From Hirundichthys speculiger (Eukaryota; Chordata; Actinopteri; Beloniformes; Exocoetidae), in the NCBI GenBank assembly GCA_018398805.1, contig JAGFBZ010001158.1:62001-126000 (forward strand): a stretch of 64,000 bases of DNA, read 5' to 3'. The translations under genes and the position numbers were made by a program. Positions 1 to 10,473 of the stretch are shown one piece after another. Each line of letters opens with the position of its first letter. The stretch's first letter is position 1. The notes beneath the pieces were generated by a model, which saw nothing but the letters and a program-made list of their open reading frames with translations, was not told where the DNA came from and made no database searches.

Positions 1-818
1 CTTAGAGCCGAGATCCAGGTGCGGAGATGCTGAAGATCACACCATCTGTGGTTCACGAGCGCCGTGCCGCCTCTTCCTTTACTCCTACCGCTCTGTCTGC
101 AGTCTCCATGTTCTCACTGGTCACCTTTTTTTTTTTTTGTAATCAAATTTTTATATAATTTTAGACAATGAAAAAAAGTAACATACATATAACAGACACA
201 AAGCCCTGTATCCACACTGTATCCCAGTTACTAGCATCTCTTTCTAGATGTATATCTGTTTCCCAGGTTCTACGTTCAGGAGAGTCTACTTGGGTGTACT
301 CGCTGGTCACTTTTGTTGATTTCCATTAATGCTTAAAAAGATCCAAAGGGTCAAAGTATGTTGACTGTGGCTCTAAATCTACATTAATAAACAACGGAGC
401 TTGATCCTTGATCACGTCACCTCCTCCAGCCGCTCGAGGAAAGACCTGTTTAAACTAGTGCTCCTGCTTTTCAGCCACACGGGAATGTAGTTATGACAAT
501 TAATTAATTATACATCTATAATGTTTAATAATGTACACAATTTAAAAAATGACCAAATAAATAAAAAAGCATGGAATCCCAGAGGTCTGCAGCTTTGGCC
601 CTAAGCAACAGGCGTCCGAGCTAATCATGTTTCAGTGTATTTAAAGCAACAGAGTTTAGGCGCCGCGAGCTTCCCGCATTAAGCGTAATCTACTCCTCTA
701 TCACATTTCGCTGTCAGACATCCCCGTAGGGGTTTGGTGGCTGATTGCCGTTCCCATTATGTAATGGGGGAGTTTTAACTGCTCCGTTGATTTCCCCTTT
801 TTTGTCCTCTGCTTTCAG
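1..818 (+). other. cadm1: cadm1 intron (3' part), upstream of the transmembrane exon
   Basis: AT-rich non-coding sequence ending in a pyrimidine-rich tract and the acceptor AG at 817-818. It contains a T homopolymer near 127-139. I see no other cadm1 exon here. The intron begins upstream of the window, so its length is unknown. Confidence 0.75.
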
Positions 819-947
819 ATTCGCGGGCCGGGGAAGGAGCGCCCAGAGCGGTGGACCACGCCGTCATCGGAGGGGTGGTGGCCGTGGTCGTCTTCGCCAT
901 GCTCTGCCTACTCATCGTCCTGGGCCGCTACTTTGCAAGACACAAAG
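819..947 (+). CDS. cadm1: cadm1 transmembrane exon (cell adhesion molecule 1)
   Basis: The gene encodes an immunoglobulin-superfamily adhesion protein of synapses and epithelia that binds homophilically and to nectin-like partners. This exon of 129 bases enters and leaves in phase 1. It encodes a short extracellular stem ([18 protein letters not shown]), the single membrane span (about [20 protein letters not shown]), and the start of the cytoplasmic tail (LGRYFARHK). From memory this is almost identical to vertebrate CADM1; the stem and DHAVIGG region favour CADM1 over CADM2-4. The acceptor is TTTCAG. The donor reads AAAG|GTGGTC, weaker than the usual GTRAGT. An open frame at 745-981 is a shadow in another frame. 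Which fish duplicate (a or b) cannot be told. Confidence 0.93.
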
Positions 948-1622
948 GTGGTCGATCAGAAAATACAGATTAGCCATTTAACTGATGTGCCAGTTGAACT
1001 TTGATTTGTTTTTATTTTGTCTTTTTTTCCCCAAAAACCTTATTCATTCTTTACATTTTCAGAGCTGTGGGTTTTCTCGAGACCTCACTGATGTCCTCTG
1101 GAGAGTCTCTGTACTGTTACATTATCGAGTGTAGCCTCTTCAATTTATTTCTATAAGAACTTATTATTACATAATTGGATGGATGTTATCCAAATGATGG
1201 AAAGACAGCTATTAAGGCTACGGGTTACTGATGATGAGTAAAATTACATTTTCCACGCCGCCCTGATGAATGGTACAACAAATCTTATAAGCCGCCCTCA
1301 TAACTGCAGAATAATTACAATCCATAACAAATTTCACACTTTGATGTTTCTTATGCAGGAATAAATGGAACTGCGTACATTAAGCGTTTTGGAGAGGAAG
1401 TGCTATGCAAATTAGAGGTGCAGGAGAGTTTTCTTATTTCATGCTTGTGCTGAAGTCAGAGTTGCCGTCCTGAGAGGACAGAGTTCATGAACACATGTGA
1501 GCTGGCTGTCTGTGAATCTGATATCCACTGTTAAAAAAAAAATTAAACAGAGGCAACTCTGTGTCATGGAGGTTCCTGACATCTGTGGTAGTTTCAGAGA
1601 CAGCTGACCCATGCAGTCCATT

Positions 1623-1655
1623 GGGTTAGGGTTAGGGGTTAGGGTTAGGGTTAGT
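1623..1655 (+). repeat. interstitial telomere-like repeat
   Basis: About five TTAGGG-type units in a row, one with an extra G. The tract is short and inside an intron, so it is an interstitial telomeric sequence, not a chromosome end. Confidence 0.85.
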
Positions 1656-2023
1656 CCATTGCTTCCAGTCAGCCTGACCCTCTCAGACAGTTAACACTGG
1701 CACAGTTTGTATCAAAGCCATCTGTCCAGGCCTGCTGCTAAAGTTTAGCTTTGTGCACGTCAGGCTACATGATAGCGATCTTTTGTTCCCTTTTCTGTTT
1801 TTGTCAAATCAGCCAGCCAGATGATTTATTAACCCAGAGGGCCGACCGCACTGCCATGTGGTGCAGCCAAGTGTTGCTCCGCAGAGTTGAAGACGTCATT
1901 TGATTTATTTCAAGTTGTTGACCTTTATTATCAACGCAGCTGGGTGTCATTGATGGTTTTTCAGTATCGATATCAAAATTGATACCTTGTTTTCGATACA
2001 AATACCTGATTGATACTTCAAAC

Positions 2024-2966
2024 TAGGGATGCACATTTTGGATTTTTTTTATGACCGTTAACCGACGCCCTTTAACGATTAATAACCGTTAACCGATAAG
2101 ATTTAAATGCCCTTTCATGCTGCCATTCCGACATTCCGACATGCTGCCATTCCGACATACCACCATTTAGACACATCACCATCCCGAAATACCGCTATTC
2201 CAACACACAAACGTCCCACTATTCCGATCCACCTGACCCGCCCAGGAGAGTTGGCTGCCACGATGTTGCGTGCGTTGTCATGGACGCATGCGGACACTTT
2301 CCCACCAAGTCCCCACGTCTCCACTGCATCAACCAGTTTAGCTGTGAGGTTATCAGCTGTGTGTCTACCCAGCATGCTCTGTGTTAACAGGACGGCAGAA
2401 TTAGCTTTCCAGTACTCATTGATATAGTGTCACGTAGCTCTCTGTTGTGAGCGCGGTCCAGCAGTCTGTTGTAATAGCCACCAAAAAATGAACTAAATAG
2501 TTCATTTTTTGTAATAGACAGACGCGACAGCCCGTGTTGCCACATATCAGGCTCGTTTGTGGTGTATTTTAAATGGAGTTCGCTGGAAACCTGGTACGGT
2601 TTTGACCGTGCGTGAACTTTGAAAGAGCATCGTTCACAACTGCCCAAATGAACTCGTTCACGCCCCACGCTGGTGAAGGGGAAAGAAAACGAGTTCACGT
2701 TCGCGAAAAAAATGAGCCAATTTGTGAACTTTCGTTCAATGAATGCGTTCAGGTACAACACTGCACAGAACTCCTTTTTGCTCTCTTCATCTTTGCTGTA
2801 AAGTGGACTGTGATGGGACGCACGTGATGGCATGTGTTGCACCTGTTGACACGCCCCCATGAGTTGATTGAATTACGTAGCTTAAAAACAAAATTGACCA
2901 TTAGTATTAATCGGTTAGCGTTACTGTTATCGGTTAACGGTAAAAGGTTAACCATGTGCATCCCTA
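2024..2966. mobile_element. hAT-type non-autonomous element, family A
   Basis: The ends are TAGGGATGCACA and TGTGCATCCCTA, a clean terminal inverted repeat. Next to both ends are further inverted motifs built on CCGTTAACC / GGTTAACC. The 8-bp flanks are CTTCAAAC (2016-2023) and ATTCAAAC (2967-2974), 7 of 8 identical, as expected of an aged hAT target duplication. Length 943 bp. No transposase frame is recognisable. Part of the interior is a fragment of family B. Confidence 0.85.
2480..2763 (-). mobile_element. family B hAT fragment nested in family A
   Basis: This stretch ends in GGTACAACACTG and matches, in the same order and orientation, the block at about 52510-52809. It is the reverse complement of the start of the element at 48462. 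The other end is missing. It sits wholly inside element A, so either family B inserted into A or the two families exchanged sequence. Confidence 0.75.
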
Positions 2967-3894
2967 ATTCAAACGTGTGATTTATTCTTCTACGTAGTAA
3001 CTGCACAGGTAGTCTATGTATGGAACTTTACTCTCACTTGTAATTTCACCCCTAAACACCAGGTGGCAGTGCAGGTCCTTTTCTGCAGCGATGTAGCTTG
3101 CAGCACCAAAGCTCCTTTTTTTTAAAGTACCTTGGATAAGAATGGAACAAATTAAGCACATCTTATCAGAATTGGAGCTGATAAGTGATGTGCAACAGTG
3201 ACTTTTACAAATATTTCAGCTGTAGACGTAGAGTGGCGGGAAATAAATTGCTACCAAGCGGACCAATCGCATGCATCCGCATCGAGCCAACATGTAAGGC
3301 CATTTCTGGGGACGTGTGCGAGAAGCTACATCAGAGGAGATGGCGCCAGGTGTCACCTACAGCTATCATGCATCATCAGTTTGACGCTGAAGCACAAATC
3401 ACCTGTTGCTATAAAATGTTTCAGATAGTCTGCTCAAATGCATGGCTTTTTCCAGTTTGTCAGAATATCCAGGCTTTTCATTGCTTGTCGGGTATACGCG
3501 CAGTCCTCCCGTCCACCATCTTTCCTTCTTCATGCTTCGGAGTAATTTTGGCAAACAAGCGACCTTGGTTAAGCAAATTTACCAGCTCCCCTTGTTTGGC
3601 GTGCAGAGTTACAACCAGAGCATCTCTTATCATTCGCCATAGTTTTAAGCAAACAAAACCCGACTTACAAACGGGCTCATGAGTCCATTCTGTTTGCAGG
3701 TCGAGCATTTGTACTGTACTGCATCCACACATGTTAATAATAGTTTTAGTTTCAGACTGGACTCAGTTTAAGACACATAAACTGTGTCTTTCAGTGGTTT
3801 TTGATTTGACTGAGTAAGAGAAGATGCTGTTCTGATTGTTGTAGCCCCTGACGTTGAAAATGCTACTTCACAAGCAGCTTGTTTAGCCTAATGG

Positions 3895-3937
3895 GAGACG
3901 GGTACCAGACCCGGTACCCAGACCTGGTACCTGTCTC
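3895..3937. repeat. short near-perfect palindrome with three GGTACC sites
   Basis: A 43-base imperfect palindrome runs from GAGACGGGTACC to GGTACCTGTCTC. GGTACC occurs at 3901, 3913 and 3926. It could form a hairpin or cruciform. No protein or RNA role is apparent. Confidence 0.7.
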
Positions 3938-4308
3938 TCATTCACTGCTATTTCCAAGAGAACAGAAGGTACCTAAAACAATCACAACGGGCCGATGACT
4001 CCTACAGGAGGGTCCAAGAGCCACTATTCAGAACACCCAAGATGGCTGGGTTTTACTGCAAAACAGAGAACAGTCATTCAGTGTTCCTGCTCCGCTGTAC
4101 ACCATTACAGGTGTCTTTTATTAACACTAGTCTTGTTTCTGTTCTGCCTAAATCACATGCTTCGCTTCTGTGATTGGTTGTAGGCCTATTTAATAGCATT
4201 GTCGTTGGCGTCTGTTGGTACTGCCCTGTGAAAACCGAAGGTGAATCCAGAGGAACCAAATTAAGTCTTTGTGTCAAAGAGTTTCCTTGGCCAGGCTAAC
4301 GTCTGTCG

Positions 4309-5065
4309 TAGAGGTCTTCACAGGTCCACTTTCATGGACCCGAACTGTGAAAATTTAACCCGAAACCGACCCGACTCGAGCTATTATCATAAGTCTGGAG
4401 TTCCGAACCCGAATGGACCTGCAATATTTGGACCCGGAACCGACCCGAGTCTTTAGTTTCCGACCACGAACCGAGACAATCCAGCCCATAGTTGCTCATG
4501 TTAAAGTTGTCTAGCGTTGAATAAAACTTGATTTTCTTACTAAAGTTGTCTTCTTCTACCCGGTTTAGTTGCTACATAGGCTACGTGATGTAAACAACAA
4601 TAAATCCACGTTGTTATTTTCTCTGTGGATACAGATGCTATTGGTAGCAACTGCTAACACTAATAGCCTACACCGGTCAGGACGTGTCGTGAACATATTC
4701 TCTCATCCAACGTTGTCATGTTGGCGATCCGTTGTGCTTTACAGCTGCCGGGCAAACCACTAATAACACGCTACAGCAACACGGTTGTTTCATGACAAAT
4801 ACGCCGCGTTAATTAATAATTAATTTAACTGCCCCGAGTCCTGCAATTGGCTGCCACCGCCAATGTCAATATCTTTGCCAATAATGCCAATATCTTTACC
4901 TCTCTCGAGTAAACGCGGACCCAGCCTGTCAGCCGTGACCGGACCCGAGACTAACTCTACCTATTCCGACCCGAACCTGGAGTCACGTCTTTTGATTGGA
5001 CCTGAGATTCAGGTCGGGGTCGGAACCTCGGGTTTTCAGGTTGTCGGGTTGTTCTAAGACCTGTA
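4309..5065. mobile_element. hAT-type non-autonomous element, family D, copy 1
   Basis: The element starts TAGAGGTCTTCACAGG and ends near AAGACCTGTA. The flanking 8-mer GTCTGTCG occurs at 4301-4308 and again at 5066-5073, a perfect target duplication typical of hAT. Length 757 bp. It aligns over its full length with the copy at 15587-16345, including GGACCCGAAC-rich subterminal repeats and a central block near 4500-4760. No transposase frame is seen. Confidence 0.92.
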
Positions 5066-5942
5066 GTCTGTCGTCATGAGGCTTCTTTTTCTCTTCATGG
5101 GTGAGGTATTAGCACTTAACATCGTGGATCGCCACTGCCGCCACCTGGTGGACATGCATATCACACAGATGATCCTGATTCTGTAATTTGGACATAAACA
5201 ACTTGGTTCCTAGATTCAAAACTTGAAAAAAAAAAAACTGCAGGACAATCCGTATTAGCTTCAAAAACCCTGTTTCTGAACAAAACTGTGACAATGAAGC
5301 GGGGAAAGATCTTTGTGTTTCAGAACATTTTTTAAAGATGATTGTTTCTAAGTTACAGTGTTGAGCCCATGAGCCGACTCTATACCTGCACCATTTTATT
5401 TGGTCTTATTTCCACGTTTTAGTGAACGTGATAGCAGAGGCAGTCAGAGCCCTCCGGACTGAGTTTTCTTGACTCTACAGTATTTACGCCTAGAAAACTG
5501 ACCAAAAACACACATTCAAGGTCACCACCAGCTTAGCTTTTGTTATTCTTCCATGTTTCTTTTTTCTCTCGTGCTTACAGTTTAGAAAACGGCACTGGAC
5601 CCCGCTGCGGTGAAAGAACATGAGCAATTCTTGTAAATGAGGTCTGAAGTGGCCTCTTCCTTCAGCTAAACTTGACAAGGTTAATTTCAAGGTGTGATCC
5701 GCACTCGAGATCATTTCAAAAACCTGGAGTTTCGTGCACCAATCCTGGCTGAAAATGTTATATAATCTGAATATTACAGATTGCCGGTGTAGGGTGCATG
5801 TAAATGACCGTGCCGGGGAGGATTTGCATAATTGGATGCTGCGAATAGACGGTCACATTATAATCTTTTGTATCATCTAAGCAGCAGGTCATTATCTTGT
5901 CCGTGACACTGTCCTGCACCTCCTCCTCCCCCTCTTCCTCAG

Positions 5943-6061
5943 GTACCTACTTCACACACGAAGCCAAAGGAGCGGACGACGCCGCCGACGCCGACACGGC
6001 CATCATCAACGCAGAGGGTGGCCACACCAACTCTGACGAGAAGAAGGAGTACTACATCTGA
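5943..6061 (+). CDS. cadm1: cadm1 last coding exon, cytoplasmic tail
   Basis: It encodes the last 39 residues and the stop TGA (6059-6061). The first Gly codon is split with the exon at 819-947. The juxtamembrane [10 protein letters not shown] is the protein 4.1/FERM-binding site of the family. The acidic stretch [17 protein letters not shown] follows. The last residues KKEYYI form a class II PDZ ligand for MAGUK-type scaffold proteins. Remembered CADM1 ends in EYFI, so Tyr for Phe at -1 is a conservative change. The exon is very GC-rich compared with its flanks. Confidence 0.95.
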
Positions 6062-7440
6062 TCGACGCAGGACCCCTCGCTCCGGCGACCTCCACGGGAC
6101 GCGGAGATGTTTTCTGGGGACTGGGCGGGGTGGGAGAGGTGGGTGTCACCGGAGGGTTTTTGAGTCGGACCGCTTTCAGCGAGAGTAGAAGGGTCAAAAA
6201 GTAGAAGAGTTTTACAGAAAGGCCTGGTTTTAAGCATCGTTTAGTCTAGTCTGCAGATGTAGATGGGATGTTTTATGTGTTTAAAAAAAACATCTAAAAA
6301 AAAAAAAATAAATCAATCAAAAAAAAAGGAAGAAAAAAAATAAAGGCGGGGTTCGGGTTTTGGGGAAACCGAGACGGGGGTAGGAACGTGCGCCAGACGT
6401 TGCCAGAAATCACTGTAGAGAGCTTCACCATTCAACACCTCCCTAACTGCTGGTATGGATTTTATTTCGTTCCACCATTTGCAGAAAATTCTGTGCCTTG
6501 TTCTCAATTTTTTTGTTCTTTTGGTCTCTCCACACTTTGCATCTGTGTTGATCAGCATTTATATAACCTTAACGCTCCCCCCCTTAATCATCTATCCCAC
6601 TCGTAATTATCGGCGTGCCGTCAGCTTTTGTATAAGGGTAAAACTACACAGCCACTTTATTCATTTCTCTAAATGTGTCTGCACACCTGAATCCCCTCCT
6701 GCATAACAAAAACTCTTTCCAGTATACTGTGATTTTTGTCTCAAGGCATTACTTCCTCCTTTTTTTCCTTCAGTTTTTTGACAGCTCCTTAAAAAATGCA
6801 TGGAACGCTTTTACATATCATTGTACAAAGGACATAAATGAAACATTGTTGAACTGGACTCCCCTCCACCGCCCCAAAAACACATCATCAAAAAGAAAGC
6901 AGCGAAGGATAATGTGGAATGATTTTCCCATTTTATTAGGCCAGACAGTTTTAAATTACTTTTTAGCAACCTTGGTTTGCTCTTGAGGACAGACATACTA
7001 CTGTCCCTTAAGCAATTACCTTTCTTAGTAAAGAGAAGCAGTACATTACTCTTCCTCACTGAACTGCCATTTCATTATTTTGCCTTCTTCCTCTGTTCAG
7101 GGTTGGCGTTCCTCTGCCTGCCTGAATGGAAGGCCTGTTTTCCCACTGGCCGTCACTGAGTTTTAATGACACATTTTAATTGATTTTCTCAACATTCAAC
7201 CTAGAATATTGCTTTTCTTACAAATGGGTTGGTAAGAAAATGTAAATTGCTTGAAACTGGTGGGTTTTTTTTTTTTTTTTTTTGGCAAGTTCTACAATGA
7301 AAAGCCAATGTAATTTAAAAAAAAAAAAAAAGAAAGAAAATGTTGAAAAAAATATTTGGTACTAACAGTGGACAGAAGATGCTGGTTTAGTGTACAGACC
7401 TTTATTGAGTTAATAAAAGTTAAAAAATAAAATAAATAAC
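6062..7440 (+). other. cadm1: probable proximal 3' UTR of cadm1
   Basis: Non-coding, increasingly AT-rich sequence with A-rich runs at 6281-6343 and 7316-7341 and a T run at 7265-7283. No recognisable repeat lies between the stop codon and the AATAAA-rich stretch at 7412-7436, which fits a UTR. UTR status is inferred from position. Confidence 0.6.
7412..7436 (+). promoter_or_regulatory. cadm1: candidate cadm1 polyadenylation signals
   Basis: AATAAA at 7412-7417, with more AATAAA hexamers at 7427 and 7431, about 1.35 kb after the stop. AT-rich DNA yields this hexamer by chance, so use is uncertain. Confidence 0.4.
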
Positions 7441-7586
7441 AGCCTTAACTATCTCCAAAATGAAACAAGTGCAAATTTAGATTGTGTTTAATCGCCGCAT
7501 AACATAAAATTGGCCATGTCCAGATCCTGCTATCAGTAGATTCATAATTGGCAGGTTTCCATTCGTTGGGGTCTTGGGCCGTCATT

Positions 7587-7720
7587 GTGTCTCCATTACA
7601 GTGTCGGACCCGGTAGGATCCACTGACTTAGCAAACTCATATGACTGCCACTAAGTGGTACCGAGTATGAGTTTGCTTATTCAGTGGATCCTACCGGGTC
7701 CGACACCGTAATGGAGACAC
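7587..7720. repeat. long hairpin-forming inverted repeat
   Basis: Left arm 7587-about 7640 and right arm about 7665-7720 are reverse complements over about 50 bases with few mismatches. Both carry GTGTCTCCATTAC / GTAATGGAGACAC and the core CGGACCCGGTAGGATCCACT. The loop is about 24 bases. It resembles a fold-back MITE arm. Confidence 0.85.
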
Positions 7721-7844
7721 GGTGATTTTACTTCCAAAAGTAAAATAAAAGGAAAGATGATGACAAGGAAGAAGAAGGAAAGAAAGGAATAAAAACCAAC
7801 AAGAATGACAAGGTGACCATTGATGAAGCTGACATGGTTGCTGT

Positions 7845-8704
7845 TAGTGCTGGGCGGTATGACCAAAAATTTATATCACGGTATTTTTCAAAATTATATC
7901 GGTTTCACTGTATATTACGGTATTTTTTTTTTGAAGGCACAACTGGGTGTTAACCACATTTTCTAATAATTTAGAGAGAAATTGTTGCAGTAAATTGGCT
8001 TAGAATGACCTATTTTACTGTCACGAGGAGTGAATATTGTAGAAAAACATTCATATTTACACTAGTATTAATAACAGGTTTGCATGGCCTCACAAAATGA
8101 TACTATTTACAAAGAGGTGGCACTCGTTATTCTAATTAAGTGAAGGAATCAGAATGATGATAGTTGCAGTTAAAATACAGAAACTTTTTAGTCTTCAAAT
8201 TTTGCAAACAACTTGAACAAACATTTTGTAAAAAAATCAACATTAACTACACAATGTAAACAATGTTCTAAACATGTAGCCGCTTGCGTGGTGTTGCCTC
8301 CCGCGGCTACAACTTTAGCTCGGCAACATTTGCAGATTATTGTAGTTTGTTGGACGCCGTCTTTTTTAAATCCAAAGAACTTCCACACGACAGACACGGC
8401 TCCTCGTTCAGGAAGAAGTTCCTCAGTCTCATGTTGCTGTTCTGGAGCTTCCACTTCGGGACTTTCTCTGTTTGCAGCCATCACCGTTTAACCAGAAACT
8501 AGTAGCGTGTTGTGCCTCCAGTGCAACTGCAAAACAGTTCCCTGTCAAACAATGTTCTGCGGCACTTATGTTCCGCTGCGCGGCGTTTCCAATGTTGTGT
8601 ACGCTACAGTACACACTCACCGGTATTATGGTATATGAAAAATTCATATCAAAAAAAAAATGAACACCAGTATTCGGTATGAACCGGTATACCGCCCAGC
8701 ACTA
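7845..8704 (-). mobile_element. hAT-type element, family E, with BED-finger exon relic
   Basis: Terminal inverted repeats are TAGTGCTGGGCGGTAT and ATACCGCCCAGCACTA. Flanks are GTTGCTGT (7837-7844) and ATTGCTGT (8705-8712), 7 of 8 matching. Length 860 bp, too short for a full transposase. The interior keeps a BED zinc finger on the minus strand, so this is an internally deleted copy of an autonomous hAT. Confidence 0.9.
8188..8484 (-). pseudogene. BED zinc-finger fragment of a hAT transposase
   Basis: A 98-residue frame starting MMAANRESPEVEAPEQ. After an acidic, Gln-rich lead, it contains SVVWKFFGF, CKCCRAKV, AAGGNTTQ and CLEHCLHC. The order aromatic pair, Cys-x2-Cys, GGNT, then His/Cys pair is the BED-finger pattern of hAT transposases and ZBED proteins, here with the usual final HLxxHH degraded. 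The catalytic RNase H-like domain and dimerisation domain are absent. Non-functional remnant. Confidence 0.75.
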
Positions 8705-8985
8705 ATTGCTGTGTTTGCATACAGTGTCATGGTCACGATATATGAGAAGTGTCACAACATCGAATTCCCTGTCTACAGAATAACCAGTTAAAGCCAAGTC
8801 AACCCTGCTGACCGCCCAGAAAGGTTATTCAGGGCTGCACTAAAGTATCAAACCTAAGGCAGAGACTTGTTTCAGCCCTAAAGGGGTTCACAAAAATTCT
8901 CATTACGGGGCCATTCCTGGTAATGGAGACGTGCCAACGATCATAAAACTACCCCAGACCCCCGCTAACGGAAACCCGCCTGTTA

Positions 8986-9756
8986 TCTCAAACAAAATGT
9001 AAATCATGCCAGTAGAATCGCAGCTGTATAATACACTAATCCTACTCAGAAATATTTTTACAACTTACTAGAACTACAATCCTGTGTGAGTTTTATTGTA
9101 TCACAATCATTGTGACTTTTGTCAAACTGTAAAACAGGCAAATGTAAGGCAGAGTAAATGCATTTAAACTGAAATTCTCTGAAATCCAGGCCAGTCTTTC
9201 CACCTCCATCGCTCAGCTGAATCCGTATGGTTTTGTGTTGACACTGCAGCTTTTGGGTGCTTAAATATTTCATATGTCTTGCATGTATGTATGTGCTAAA
9301 ACTCATTCTTTATGCATCTGTTTTTGCTTCACCTGCCAAAACTCAACAGCAGTCAGTTTTTTTGTTGTTTTTTTTTTGTGCCAGCAGTGGCGTGTTGAGG
9401 ATGCCAAAAGTCATTGTTTGTGATATTAACTTAATACTCATGTTGTGCTCTGTGGTGTTTAATCAATGGTTCGCATCAGTACAGAGGCTTCTTAGCACGG
9501 CAGCGAGGGTCTGCTGGTGTCGTTGTCATTATTGTGTGTTCACACAGCAAGCAACACACGTAGGGACTGATTTCTTCCTGTGACGTCTGTGGGTGGATTC
9601 AAGGCCGCAGTTGGCATCTTCCCAGTTCTGTCAGCCTCCATATCTTCATACAACTCTTAGCATTCGATCATAAACCTCATCAATGGCAGTAACAGTTGGT
9701 CACGTTTTATTTTAGATTGTATGTAACACTGAACTTTTTTTTTTGTCATTTATAAG
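8986..9756. other. intergenic, no feature recognised
   Basis: AT-rich sequence with short T runs near 9358-9378. The small open frames here show no recognisable motif. Confidence 0.6.
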
Positions 9757-10381
9757 TACCATATTGGCCCGAATATAGGACGATATTTTATTCTAGAAAT
9801 TATAAGACGACCCCCATTTCTCAAAAATGGGGGTCGTCTTATAATCTAAGACTAGACCTTTCTGCTGTAATTACATATCTGCACCACTAGATGGAGCCCG
9901 CACCTAGGTAATCAGTAAAAGTGGAGGAACCATGCCGCCAACTCAAGCAAAGGGCTTTGGAAAGTTTTGTTGGAGTCCAGAATTTGCTTTTTACAGACTG
10001 AATTATTTATGTTCTTCTTGAATAAAACTCAACTTCAATAGTAATGCAGTTATTGAACTAGATGGTTGTAGCTTATTCAGAGTCATAGTCTCAGATTTTA
10101 AGAGAACGCAGTTTATTAAATAGTACCATACCTTGATCTTAAATAACATGGAAATCTGACACGCAAGTATGGTACCATACTTCCTAAAAAAGATGAGATG
10201 TTTAACAATACAGCAGAATGTTATCTCTGTGGGAGTTTTTTTGATAGTAATTGTACAACAAAAAGCTGTTTTATGACTAACCTTATTGCCTTCATTATAT
10301 TTTTATTTTCCCAAAATGATATTTGAAAAATAGGGGTCGTCTTATAATCAAAGTCGTCCTATATTCAGGGCCAATACGGTA
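9757..10381. mobile_element. inverted-repeat DNA element, family F, copy 1
   Basis: Ends are TACCATATTGGCCC and GGGCCAATACGGTA. Next to the ends, on both sides, lie GGTCGTCTTATAAT motifs in inverted order. A 44-base perfect-looking palindrome lies at about 9800-9844. The element ends in TA on both sides, which could be the target duplication. Superfamily not assigned. A 170-bp interior block recurs in element G. Confidence 0.75.
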
Positions 10382-10473
10382 TTTTGGATTTGATCTTTAA
10401 AATCTGCAGTCAGTTGAAATAATGAAATTCCATCAGCAGAGTAAAGGGACATTTGTCAAAGAAGAACATCTCG

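Larger units (their letters stand above)
948..5942 (+). other. cadm1: last coding intron of cadm1
   Basis: Intron of 4,995 bases from donor GTGGTC to a strong pyrimidine tract and CAG at 5940-5942. It joins phase 1 to phase 1 and creates a Gly codon across the junction. It contains a telomere-like tract, hAT element A with a nested fragment, a GGTACC-rich hairpin and hAT element D1, each listed separately. I see no exon in 2967-4308 or 5066-5942. Confidence 0.85.
7540..8985. mobile_element. probable fold-back element interrupted by hAT element E
   Basis: The left block around 7548-7600 (GGCAGGTTTCCATTC, then GTGTCTCCATTAC) is repeated inverted and diverged around 8920-8985 (GGTAATGGAGAC, then GGAAACCCGCC). 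This suggests terminal inverted repeats of an older element whose interior was later split by E at 7845-8704. Family not assigned; boundaries approximate. Confidence 0.5.

Noticed and set aside
745..981. 78-residue open frame overlapping the cadm1 transmembrane exon
   Set aside because: It is out of phase with the clear CADM1 protein frame and crosses both splice sites.
3185..3682. 165-codon open frame inside the cadm1 intron
   Set aside because: No domain recognised, several overlapping frames of similar length, composition typical of non-coding DNA.
4569..4763. Open frame conserved between the two family D elements (4569 and 15885)
   Set aside because: Similarity is explained by the shared element. 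The frame encodes no transposase motif and is short.
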